A stretch of 10,483 bases of DNA from positions 1 to 10,483 of the forward strand of contig DATEZO010000047.1 in the NCBI GenBank assembly GCA_035255485.1. Reading direction: 5' to 3'. Origin of the DNA: DATEZO01 sp035255485. Lineage in GTDB: Bacteria; Pseudomonadota; Gammaproteobacteria; Burkholderiales; Burkholderiaceae_D. The translations under genes were made by a program, and so were the position numbers. The notes beneath the pieces are model-generated. The model made no database searches and had not been told where the DNA came from. It saw nothing but the letters and a program-made list of their open reading frames with translations. Shown in pieces: positions 1 through 5,580 of this stretch (position 1 is its first letter; each line of letters starts with the position of its first letter).

Positions 1-327
1 ACTGCCGTCAGGCCGTTCGATCACGATTTCATGCCCGTCATATTCGGCATTGTCGCGCAGCGCCAGCGCCATCCAGCACTGCGCATGCGGAATCGGCGAT
101 CCGTCCGGTGCGTACAGCTTGAATGAACCGCAAAACCGATCGTCGACATGATGCAATTTCGGCTCGCGGCCCCATAGCGCGACCGCATGTCGGTTGAAAA
201 AGGTAATGAGCCCGTCGGCATCGCAGGTATACGCGGCCGTCGGCAATTTTTCCAGCACGTGGCGAAATTCGGCAGTGCTTCTATCCATGCCGCCATCCGG
301 GTGCTGCGCAGGCGTGACTTGGTGCAT
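1..327 (-). CDS. PAS-domain sensory protein, N-terminal fragment
   Basis: The 109 visible residues begin MHQVTPAQHPDGGMDRS and continue into a PAS fold (about residues 17-109) containing LPTAAYTCDADGLITFFN, LWGREPK, DRFCGSF and HAQCWMALALRDN. This PAS type is common at the N-terminus of bacterial sensor histidine kinases and other multidomain signalling proteins, where it senses a ligand or redox state. The output domain lies beyond the left window edge, so kinase, cyclase or another output cannot be decided. The ATG at 327 is chosen because AAAGGAG lies 5 nt upstream. The frame stays open upstream to another ATG at 399, but that one has no ribosome binding site. There is no signal peptide or membrane segment in the visible part, so the sensor is probably cytosolic. 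It is transcribed away from its neighbour at 670. Confidence 0.85.
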   Translation of the reverse strand, partial: MHQVTPAQHPDGGMDRSTAEFRHVLEKLPTAAYTCDADGLITFFNRHAVALWGREPKLHHVDDRFCGSFKLYAPDGSPIPHAQCWMALALRDNAEYDGHEIVIERPDGS

Positions 328-332
328 GACGA

Positions 333-339
333 CTCCTTT
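333..339 (-). promoter_or_regulatory. Ribosome binding site deciding the PAS gene start
   Basis: AAAGGAG on the minus strand ends 5 nt before the ATG at 327. It favours that ATG over two other in-frame ATGs, one shortly upstream and one at 399, which lack such a site. Confidence 0.75.
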
Positions 340-669
340 CATCAAAATGCTGCATGACATGCGGCGATATCCCGTTTCACTGAAAACAGTTTCCTCCATG
401 CGTTGAATACGATTGATTTGAAGCACCTGAAAGAACGCTGCCAGCAAGAAATGCCAGCCTGCATCGATGATTTGCAACACGATGTAACCGCGTCATCGCT
501 AACTGCTTGAATCGATGCATGTCGCCATTCCAGCCAGTTACATTCCTGTACAACAGATTTGTCGTCAGACGGGGTTTTTCAGTCAACATGAAGCCACACC
601 ATGAAACCAGTAATCAGACAGTAAATTACTGCGCATGTTCCTATTTTGCCAAGAAAGGGCCATGACAAT
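340..669. other. Divergent intergenic region, no gene seen
   Basis: This gap separates the leftward PAS gene from the rightward secreted-protein gene, so promoters for both should lie here. I could not find a convincing -35/-10 pair on either strand. Visible structure: a small ACTG/CAGT hairpin at 379-390; an imperfect GTTACA/TGTACAAC inverted pair at about 537-554; and a clear CAGTAAT/ATTACTG inverted repeat at 608-631. The open frames across it look like chance frames, not genes. AAAGGG at 654-659 is the probable ribosome binding site of the gene at 670. Confidence 0.6.
608..631. repeat. CAGTAAT...ATTACTG inverted repeat, operator-like
   Basis: CAGTAAT (608-614) is the exact reverse complement of ATTACTG (625-631), with a 10-nt spacer. 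CAGTAA occurs again at 619-624, 11 bp after the first copy, so direct and inverted copies of the same hexamer sit one helical turn apart. The position, about 40 nt before the start codon at 670, suits a dimeric regulator or a leader hairpin. No T-tract follows, so it is not an intrinsic terminator. The function is inferred only from position and symmetry. Confidence 0.4.
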
Positions 670-1140
670 ATGCGTTCCATTCTGTTATCCGCTGCCGTCA
701 TCCTGATCGGCCTGGGCACCGGCATGCCGGCGCAAGCCGATCCCCCTCCCTGGGCGCCGGCCCATGGGCATCGCGCAAAACAGGTGCGCGAATACCGCTA
801 TGTGTATTACCCGACGCAACAGGTGTATTACGCGCCCGCCACCCAGACATGGTTCTGGATGAATGGCGGCAACTGGCAAATCGGCGTGAATCTGCCGTAT
901 CAATTGCAGATCAATGCCGGGGTTGGCGGCGTGCCGGTGGTATTGCACTCGGATCGACCGTATGTCGAACATGTCTACGTGGAAGAGCACTATGGCCGCC
1001 CATGGCGCAAGGAACATTACAAACATGATCATGATTACAAACATGACCATGATTACAAGCGCGGCCATGAAGAGCGCAAGCATGAAGAGAAATGGCGCAA
1101 GGAACAGCACGATTCTCATCGGCATGACAGAAACGATTGA
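670..1140 (+). CDS. Small secreted protein with Tyr/Trp-rich core and His-rich tail
   Basis: This 156-residue protein has a clear Sec signal peptide (MRSILLSAAVILIGLGTGMPAQA, cleavage likely after about residue 22), so it should act in the periplasm or outside. The mature start is PPPW; a Tyr-rich stretch follows (YRYVYYPTQQVYYAP), then TWFWMNGGNWQIG and VNLPYQL. This pattern is common in uncharacterised small exported proteobacterial proteins. Residues 116-156 form a charged tail with ten histidines and two tandem YKHDHD units encoded by an 18-bp direct repeat. Such a tail could bind Ni, Cu, Zn or Co, but that is inference. The ATG at 670 is preferred over a TTG at 646 because it starts the signal peptide directly and has GAAAGGG upstream. 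The gene appears monocistronic and ends 30 nt before a strong terminator. No precise function is known to me. Confidence 0.8.
   Translation: MRSILLSAAVILIGLGTGMPAQADPPPWAPAHGHRAKQVREYRYVYYPTQQVYYAPATQTWFWMNGGNWQIGVNLPYQLQINAGVGGVPVVLHSDRPYVEHVYVEEHYGRPWRKEHYKHDHDYKHDHDYKRGHEERKHEEKWRKEQHDSHRHDRND
1016..1051 (+). repeat. Two tandem 18-bp units encoding YKHDHD
   Basis: ATTACAAACATGATCATG (1016-1033) is followed at once by ATTACAAACATGACCATG (1034-1051), differing at one base. A partial third unit (ATTACAA) starts at 1052. In frame, this gives YKHDHD twice, then YK. The single silent difference (GAT/GAC) points to a fairly recent in-frame duplication. Confidence 0.85.
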
Positions 1141-1172
1141 TTGCGCGAGGTAGAACACAGGCAATGCAGCAG

Positions 1173-1204
1173 CGGGTGGACGTGGAAGCGTTCACCCGTT
1201 TTTT
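1173..1204 (+). terminator. Rho-independent terminator of the His-rich protein gene
   Basis: CGGGTGGACG (1173-1182) pairs with CGTTCACCCG (1189-1198) as a continuous 10-bp stem with one G-U pair and a 6-nt loop, followed by six T residues (1199-1204). It begins 33 nt after the stop codon of the upstream gene, the standard geometry of an intrinsic terminator. Confidence 0.9.
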
Positions 1205-1474
1205 CATGTGCGCATGGGAATGCGGATGGCGGCAGGCATCATGCCTTGCGCGGAATCTTGCAGCAGGTCATCCATCTTCGTGCGGTGCTGATAAAATACC
1301 GCGTACCCGTCAAACCCGCTTTTCGCGGCGCGACGCCCTGGCATGCATGCCAGGGCAAGAGCGATGCATGGCGAAAACCGCATCCTTCCGCAAAAGCGGG
1401 AATCCATGGCAATCTTGCCCGCCGCATCGACTTGTATTTCCGCCATTCCAACGAAACAACGAAAAAATTTCGTC
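1205..1474. other. Intergenic region rich in palindromes, no gene seen
   Basis: Between the terminator and the SirB2-family gene I see no credible coding frame. The region contains an odd palindrome AGGCATCATGCCT (1234-1246), a TAAAAT (1292-1297) that could be a -10 box but lacks a recognisable -35, and the nested inverted repeat described separately (1315-1400). If the weak -10 is real, the SirB2 mRNA would have a long structured leader. Confidence 0.5.
1315..1400. repeat. Nested inverted repeat: GC arms flanking a 22-bp perfect palindrome
   Basis: The left arm CCCGCTTTTCGCGG (1315-1328) and right arm CCGCAAAAGCGGG (1388-1400) are reverse complements apart from one extra base. Between them, 1335-1356 is a perfect 22-bp palindrome whose half is GCCCTGGCATG. 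The right arm continues GAATCC. The CCCGC...GCGGGAATCC style resembles dispersed intergenic repeats of beta- and gammaproteobacteria (from memory, not checked). It could be a REP-like unit, a MITE remnant or an mRNA structure. Confidence 0.55.
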
Positions 1475-1849
1475 ATGATCAGTTATCTTGCAATCAAGCA
1501 TCTTCATATGACCAGCGCCTTCGTGAGCGGCAGCTTTTTCCTGCTGCGCGGCATGTGGATGCTGGCCGAGTCGCCGCTGCTGCAGCGGCGCTGGGTAAAA
1601 ATCGCGCCGCACATCATCGATACCATACTGCTGAGCAGCGCCCTGACGATGGTGTTCTGGAGCCATCAGTATCCGTTCGTGCAGAACTGGCTGACTGCCA
1701 AGCTGCTGGCGCTGCTGCTGTATATCGTGCTGGGATCGTATGCGCTGAAACGCGGCAAGACCATGACGATCCGGATCACGGCGTTTGTCGTCGCCCTGAC
1801 GGTCTTCGCCTATATCCTGAAAGTGGCGTTTACGCGGCAAGTCCTCTGA
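1475..1849 (+). CDS. SirB2-family inner-membrane protein
   Basis: This 124-residue protein matches SirB2-family proteins in length and pattern: the N-terminal YLAIKHLHMTSAFVSG with conserved histidines (9, 11), then four hydrophobic helices at about 5-28, 43-62, 73-90 and 99-118, with short basic loops (LQRRW, LKRGK). The family is named after an old Salmonella invasion-regulator locus, but its biochemical role is not established, so only membrane location can be stated firmly. The ATG at 1475 gives the standard family N-terminus; an ATG at 1343 in the same frame would add 44 unrelated residues and run through the palindrome region. No strong Shine-Dalgarno precedes 1475. The gene stands alone: trhP downstream has its own promoter. 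Confidence 0.85.
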   Translation: MISYLAIKHLHMTSAFVSGSFFLLRGMWMLAESPLLQRRWVKIAPHIIDTILLSSALTMVFWSHQYPFVQNWLTAKLLALLLYIVLGSYALKRGKTMTIRITAFVVALTVFAYILKVAFTRQVL

Positions 1850-1860
1850 CGGACGTGCCA

Positions 1861-1872
1861 GCCGGCGCCGGC
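1861..1872. repeat. GCCGGCGCCGGC palindrome before the trhP promoter
   Basis: This is a perfect 12-bp GC palindrome, 12 nt after the SirB2 stop and 20 nt before the extended -10. It has no loop and no T-tract, so it is a poor terminator. Its place in the -35 area of the next promoter leaves a regulator site possible. GC palindromes of this size can occur by chance in GC-rich DNA. Confidence 0.35.
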
Positions 1873-1891
1873 GGCAACGGTTGGTGCGCAT

Positions 1892-1900
1892 TGGTATAAT
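1892..1900 (+). promoter_or_regulatory. Extended -10 promoter of trhP
   Basis: TGGTATAAT (1892-1900) is a TG-n-TATAAT extended -10 with a perfect hexamer. No good -35 lies 16-18 bp upstream, which is tolerated at extended -10 promoters. Transcription would begin near 1907, leaving a leader of about 29 nt before the ATG at 1936. Confidence 0.7.
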
Positions 1901-1935
1901 CGCGGCTTCCTCTCGGTTTCCCGGATTTCCCCGCC

Positions 1936-3300
1936 ATGTCCCGCTCTCCCGAACTCCTGCTTCCCGCCGGCTCGCTTGCCAAGATGCATACCGCCTTCGA
2001 TTTTGGCGCAGATGCAGTCTATGCCGGCCAGCCGCGCTACAGCCTGCGCGCCCGCAATAATGAATTTTCCACCCTCGACACGCTGGCCGCCGGCATCGGC
2101 GAGGCGCACGCGCGCGGCAAACTATTCTTCGTCGCCAGTAATATCTTTGCGCACAATGCCAAGCTGAAAACCTATCTGCGCGACATGACGCCGGTGATCG
2201 ACCTGAAGCCGGACGCGTTGATCATGGCCGATCCCGGCCTGATCATGATGGTGCGCGACAAATGGCCGGACGTGCCGGTCCACCTGTCGGTGCAAGCCAA
2301 TGCGGTGAACTGGGCCGATGTGAAATTCTGGCACCGGATGGGTCTGACGCGCGTGATCCTGTCGCGCGAACTGTCGCTCGACGAGATCGAGGAAATCCGC
2401 CAGCAATGCCCCGAGATGGAACTCGAGGTATTCGTGCACGGCGCGCTGTGCATCGCGTATTCCGGCCGCTGCCTGCTGTCCGGTTATTTCAACCATCGCG
2501 ATCCGAACCAAGGCACCTGCACCAATTCCTGCCGCTGGGACTACAAGGTGAGAAACGCCGAGGAAGACGCCAGCGGCGACCTGGTGCATGCGCCCGTCGA
2601 GAAGATCGAACTCGATTTCAACCAGGCGCTGGAAGAAGCGAACCAGTCGTTTTCCGCGCTCGGCGCGCTACCGCGCCATCCGCTGGCCGACCGCCCGTAC
2701 CTGACCGAAGTGGCGGGCCGCCCGGGGCAACTGATGCCGATCCTGGAAGACGAGCACGGCACCTACATCATGAATTCAAAAGACTTGCGCGCAGTCGAGC
2801 ATGTCGAGCGGCTGGTGAAGATCGGCATCGATTCATTGAAGATCGAAGGTCGCACCAAATCGCTCTATTACGTGGCGCGCACCGCGCAGGTGTACCGGCG
2901 CGCGATTGACGATGCGGTGGCGGGTCGCCCGTTCAACCCCGATCTGCTGGGCGAATTGCAGGGCTTGGCCAATCGCGGCTATACCGACGGCTTCTACCAG
3001 CGCCATCATACGCAGGAGCATCAGAATTATCTGTCCGGCGTGTCACAGACGCATCGCAGCCAGTATGTCGGCGCCGTGACCTCGATTGCCGACGGCTGGG
3101 CCGAGGTGGAAGTGAAGAACCGGTTCGCGGTCGGCGACCGGCTGGAAATCATCCATCCGCAGGGCAACCAGATGCTCACGCTGGAAAGCATCCGCTCCGC
3201 CGAAGGAGAAGCGATCCAGGTCGCGCCCGGCGCCGGTCACCATGTGCGGATTCCGCTGGAAGCGCACTTCGACCGGGCCTTGCTGGCGCGCCTGCTGTAA
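1936..3300 (+). CDS. trhP: U32-family tRNA hydroxylation protein TrhP (YegQ)
   Basis: This 454-residue protein matches E. coli YegQ/TrhP in length and sequence style. TrhP is needed for prephenate-dependent formation of 5-hydroxyuridine at the wobble position (U34) of a subset of tRNAs. It belongs to the so-called peptidase U32 family, but members in this branch modify RNA and are not established proteases. Visible marks are ELLLPAGS at the N-terminus, GADAVYAG (24-31), LSVQANAVN, FVHGALC, and four cysteines C172, C179, C195 and C199 in CIAYSGRCLLSGYFNHRDPN...GTCTNSCRWDY, proposed iron-sulfur ligands in this family. The C-terminal part (about 370-454) is a small beta-barrel-like region. The start follows a clear promoter, without a strong Shine-Dalgarno. 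The VOC gene follows after 45 bp and is probably co-transcribed. Databases often label this gene 'peptidase U32', which would mislead. Confidence 0.92.
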   Translation: MSRSPELLLPAGSLAKMHTAFDFGADAVYAGQPRYSLRARNNEFSTLDTLAAGIGEAHARGKLFFVASNIFAHNAKLKTYLRDMTPVIDLKPDALIMADPGLIMMVRDKWPDVPVHLSVQANAVNWADVKFWHRMGLTRVILSRELSLDEIEEIRQQCPEMELEVFVHGALCIAYSGRCLLSGYFNHRDPNQGTCTNSCRWDYKVRNAEEDASGDLVHAPVEKIELDFNQALEEANQSFSALGALPRHPLADRPYLTEVAGRPGQLMPILEDEHGTYIMNSKDLRAVEHVERLVKIGIDSLKIEGRTKSLYYVARTAQVYRRAIDDAVAGRPFNPDLLGELQGLANRGYTDGFYQRHHTQEHQNYLSGVSQTHRSQYVGAVTSIADGWAEVEVKNRFAVGDRLEIIHPQGNQMLTLESIRSAEGEAIQVAPGAGHHVRIPLEAHFDRALLARLL

Positions 3301-3345
3301 CAATCCGTTCGGCAGACTGGCTGGCATTGCCGCAAGGAGAACCGC

Positions 3346-3732
3346 ATGCAACAGCATTTCATTTTGTACGTCAGGGATCAGGAAGCCGGCACGGCGTTCT
3401 ACAGCGCGGTGCTGGCCATGGAGCCACGCCTGTTCGTGCCGGGCATGACCGAATTCCAGCTCGGCCCCGACACCATCCTGGGACTGATGCCGGAAACCGG
3501 GATTCGCCGCCTGCTCGGCCCGGCGCTGCCCGATCCGGCACAAGCCGCCGGCACGCCCCGCGCCGAACTGTATCTGCTGGTGCCCGACGCCCTGCCGTAT
3601 CACCAACGTGCGCTGGAACACGGCGCGCGCGAACTGAGCCCCCTGCTGGAACGCGGCTGGGGCCATTGCGCCGCCTACAGCCTTGATGCCGATGGCCATG
3701 TGCTCGCATTCGCGCAAACCGGCAGCGATTGA
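3346..3732 (+). CDS. VOC-superfamily (glyoxalase/bleomycin-resistance fold) protein
   Basis: This 128-residue single-domain protein has the two beta-alpha-beta-beta-beta modules of the vicinal oxygen chelate fold. The first contains HFILYVRDQEAGTAFYSAVL; the second ends SLDADGHVLAFAQ. VOC members include glyoxalase I, dioxygenases and antibiotic-resistance proteins, and the substrate here cannot be told. His4 lies at the usual first metal-ligand position and E74 may occupy another, but the usual acidic residue of the last strand (as in DPDGnxxE) is Ala121. Metal binding may therefore be altered or absent. The start is well supported by AAGGAG (3334-3339), 6 nt before the ATG. It lies 45 bp after trhP on the same strand and is followed by a terminator-like hairpin, so it is probably the last gene of a two-gene transcript. 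Confidence 0.85.
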   Translation: MQQHFILYVRDQEAGTAFYSAVLAMEPRLFVPGMTEFQLGPDTILGLMPETGIRRLLGPALPDPAQAAGTPRAELYLLVPDALPYHQRALEHGARELSPLLERGWGHCAAYSLDADGHVLAFAQTGSD

Positions 3733-3752
3733 AGCCCACTTTACCGTTTTAC

Positions 3753-3772
3753 ATACACCGGCGTGTATTTTT
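3753..3772 (+). terminator. Short hairpin plus T-tract after the VOC gene
   Basis: ATACAC (3753-3758) pairs with GTGTAT (3763-3768) around a CGGC tetraloop, followed by a TTTTT run (3768-3772) that overlaps the stem end by one base. It starts 21 nt after the VOC stop codon. The stem is only 6 bp and half A-T, so termination may be partial. The outer GTTTT/AAAAAC stretches can lengthen the pairing. Confidence 0.6.
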
Positions 3773-3903
3773 AAAAACCCGCATATTGATTGCGCATATT
3801 GACGTTTTTTTACCATACTCCCATGGATTTCGCGCCGCTGTATCCTGGCTGCAACGGTGCCGATGCGTGGTACGGAAATCAAACCAGCGCTGCGAAAGGT
3901 GCC

Positions 3904-4116
3904 ATGCAACAACTTGTTTTCCCTCTCAAAGGCGAATTTATCGAACTGAACCAGTTATTGAAGCTGGCCGGCCTGTGCGACAGCGGCGGTGCCGGCAAGA
4001 TCCTGGTCGCCAGCGGCAAGGTCACGGTGGACGGCAAGACTGAATTGCGCAAAACCTGCAAGATCCGCACTGGGCAATTGGTCGTCATGGGCAGCATGCG
4101 TATTCGGGTGGAATAA
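3904..4116 (+). CDS. YbcJ-type S4-domain RNA-binding protein
   Basis: This 70-residue protein is nearly all S4 fold (about 12-70): FIELNQLLKLAGLCDSGGAG, then KILVASGKVTVDGK and KTCKIRTGQ, ending in a beta-strand. Length and pattern match E. coli YbcJ, a small S4-like protein with a basic RNA-binding face and no known target. The S4 domain is the module found in ribosomal protein S4, pseudouridine synthases and Hsp15. The ATG at 3904 is chosen because it gives the family length and AAAGGT lies just upstream, with tight spacing. The same frame is open further upstream with ATGs at 3823 and 3790, giving 97- or 108-residue versions whose extra residues do not resemble the family. The metallopeptidase gene follows after 84 bp with its own ribosome binding site, and the two may share a transcript. 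Confidence 0.87.
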   Translation: MQQLVFPLKGEFIELNQLLKLAGLCDSGGAGKILVASGKVTVDGKTELRKTCKIRTGQLVVMGSMRIRVE

Positions 4117-4200
4117 GAATTCCTGCGGCAAGCACGCCGTATCCGCTGGCATTCTTATTGCTCCTTTTCTTCAGCACAAACCTGTGCGAAAGGAATCCTG

Positions 4201-5067
4201 ATGAAATGGGAAGGCAATCGCGAAAGCGATAATGTGGAAGACCGGCGCGGCCAGGGTTTCAGCTTCGGCAGTGGCTCGATCGGGATCGGGACGATCGTGA
4301 TCGCGCTGGTGGCCGGCTATTTTTTCGGCATCAATCCGATGACCATCATCAGCATGCTGAGCGGTGGCGACGCCGGCCGGATTACGTCGATGCAGCAAGG
4401 GCCGGAATCGCGCCCACCCGCGGACGATCGGATGACGCATTTCGTGCGGACCGTACTGGCCGACACCGAAGACACCTGGACCGCATTGTTCCGCACCGCC
4501 GGGGGCCAATATGCCGCGCCTACCCTGGTCCTGTTTTCCGGCATGACGCAAACCGCATGCGGCGCCGGGCAACGCGCCACCGGCCCGTTTTACTGCCCCG
4601 CCGATCAGAAAGTCTATATCGACCTGGATTTCTACCGCCTGATGCAACAGCGCTTTCGCGTATCCGGCGAATTCGCGCAAGCTTACGTGATCGCGCATGA
4701 AGTCGGTCATCATGTGCAAAACCTGATGGGTATTTCCGACAAGGTCGACAATGCGCGGCGGCAAGCCTCAAAAGCGCAGGCCAATGCGCTGTCGGTGCGG
4801 CTGGAATTGCAGGCCGACTGCTTCGCCGGCGTCTGGGCCTATCATGCCAACCAGGCGCGCGACATCATTGAAAGCGGCGATATCGAATCCGCCCTGGATG
4901 CCGCCAGCGCAATTGGCGACGATGCCCTGCAACAGCAGGCGCAAGGCCATGTAGTGCCGGATTCCTTCACGCACGGCAGCTCGGCCCAACGGGTGCGCTG
5001 GTTCACCCGCGGCATCCAGACCGGACATGTAAATCAATGCAACACTTTCGATGCCCGGCAACTTTGA
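4201..5067 (+). CDS. ypfJ: YpfJ-type neutral zinc metallopeptidase, membrane-anchored
   Basis: This 288-residue protein belongs to the putative neutral zinc metallopeptidase family (YpfJ/KPN_02809). The N-terminus is cytosolic and charged (MKWEGNRESDNVEDRRG), followed by one membrane segment at about 27-47 (IGIGTIVIALVAGYFFGI). A periplasmic catalytic domain comes next. The zinc motif HEVGH is at 166-170 (H166, E167, H170), with a likely third ligand E202 in LELQADCFAGVWA. C120 and C132 could form a disulfide in the periplasm. The conserved FSGMTQTACGAGQ and GPFYCPADQKVYIDLDFY lie before the active site. Family members are annotated as peptidases, but natural substrates are unknown to me. AAAGGA (4189-4194) sits 6 nt before the ATG, a strong start. 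No clear intrinsic terminator follows: the T run at about 5072 lacks a hairpin. Confidence 0.9.
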   Translation: MKWEGNRESDNVEDRRGQGFSFGSGSIGIGTIVIALVAGYFFGINPMTIISMLSGGDAGRITSMQQGPESRPPADDRMTHFVRTVLADTEDTWTALFRTAGGQYAAPTLVLFSGMTQTACGAGQRATGPFYCPADQKVYIDLDFYRLMQQRFRVSGEFAQAYVIAHEVGHHVQNLMGISDKVDNARRQASKAQANALSVRLELQADCFAGVWAYHANQARDIIESGDIESALDAASAIGDDALQQQAQGHVVPDSFTHGSSAQRVRWFTRGIQTGHVNQCNTFDARQL

Positions 5068-5266
5068 CCCGTTTTTTCCTGTTGCATTGAAAAAAATCGA
5101 CACCATTGGGTGCGACATCAATTTGTTCGCTACAGGGTCTGTCATCGAAACATAAAAAGATTGCATGATGCATTAATGCGGTTCATTATTACTCCCGAGC
5201 AATAAAAATGAATTATAAATCTGGAGCAGGTTTCGCATGGGTATGCGGATGATGCAGGTAGAAGTG

Positions 5267-5338
5267 GGGCGCACGGCAAGGCGAGAGGAACGCCACGTGG
5301 CACACCCTGCCAGCAACGCGTAACGCTGTCGTGCGCCC
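5267..5338. other. Foldable 72-nt element, cloverleaf-like
   Basis: GGGCGCACGGCA (5267-5278) pairs with TGTCGTGCGCCC (5327-5338): twelve consecutive pairs including one G-U. Inside are GGCG/CGCC (5280-5283 with 5291-5294, 7-nt loop), TGGCA/TGCCA (5298-5302 with 5308-5312, 5-nt loop) and a weak GCG/CGC (5318-5320 with 5324-5326). Together these give a closing stem with two or three internal arms. It lacks the T-loop, 7-nt anticodon loop and 3' end of a tRNA. It could be a leader RNA structure, a small RNA core or a DNA-level palindromic element; the strand is undecided. Confidence 0.45.
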
Positions 5339-5570
5339 TCAAGCTGGCCCGTAGCGCATGCGACATCTCCCCTGGTAACAACGGTGCTGGTTTTCAGAAA
5401 GACTGCTTTTTCCATATCGGCTTTCACGCGCAGGCATAGAGTGGAATTCTCCTCTTGCAAGACGGGCTCCGTTCCTTTGTCTGCGAGGCCCCATGTTGCA
5501 TAGGCAGGCGTATCGGGATGGAAATCGCTCCAGGCAATTGCTGTGACTACCGCAGCAGATCACCATCAGC

Positions 5571-5576
5571 AGGTGA
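5571..5576 (+). promoter_or_regulatory. Ribosome binding site supporting a TTG start at 5581
   Basis: AGGTGA begins 10 nt before the TTG at 5581, with AGGTG separated from it by 5 nt. The alternatives, an ATG at 5518 and a TTG at 5455, have no comparable site. The codons between 5518 and 5581 (AGA, TCA, CCA, TCA) are unlike the body of the gene, which argues against translation there. Confidence 0.55.
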
Positions 5577-5580
5577 AAAA

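Larger units (their letters stand above)
5068..5580. other. Long non-coding leader before the c-di-GMP enzyme gene
   Basis: About 510 bases lie between the metallopeptidase stop and the chosen start of the GGDEF-EAL gene. The left part is AT-rich, with a GCATTAATGC palindrome (5170-5179) and TTCATTATT (5182-5190) pairing with 5201-5212 apart from a 3-nt bulge. TATAAA at 5214-5219 could be a -10 box, but no good -35 is in place. The 72-nt foldable element (5267-5338) follows, then GC-rich sequence without recognisable motifs. I see no match to the c-di-GMP-I (GEMM) riboswitch pattern that I know. A 95-codon frame on the minus strand (5173-5460) starts with TTG and resembles no family. Confidence 0.5.

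Noticed and set aside
327..399. Earlier start (ATG 399) of the PAS protein
   Set aside because: It is in frame but without a ribosome binding site, whereas ATG 327 has AAAGGAG 5 nt upstream.
1016..1051. CRISPR or intergenic tandem repeat
   Set aside because: The repeats lie in frame inside a coding sequence, have no spacers and keep the codon phase; they are an internal protein repeat.
1292..1297. Promoter for the SirB2 gene at TAAAAT
   Set aside because: It is only a single -10-like hexamer; no -35 match at 16-18 bp and no extended TG.
1343..1474. Longer SirB2 protein starting at 1343
   Set aside because: The extra 44 residues would be coded by the palindrome region and lack family resemblance; ATG 1475 gives the usual N-terminus.
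1141..1899. 252-codon plus-strand frame
   Set aside because: It crosses the terminator and palindrome region and overlaps the SirB2 gene in another frame; its product is low-complexity and matches no family.
5298..5313. Sigma-54 promoter (TGGCAC)
   Set aside because: The -24-like TGGCAC is present, but no TTGC/GC stands at the required -12 spacing, and the bases are better explained by the TGGCA/TGCCA stem.
5267..5338. tRNA gene
   Set aside because: It has a cloverleaf-like fold, but the closing stem is 12 bp, the middle loop is 5 nt, no T-loop or usual D-loop bases are seen, and there is no CCA or acceptor end.
5173..5460. 95-codon minus-strand gene upstream of the GGDEF-EAL gene
   Set aside because: It has a TTG start with no ribosome binding site at proper spacing, mixed low-quality codons and no recognisable family.
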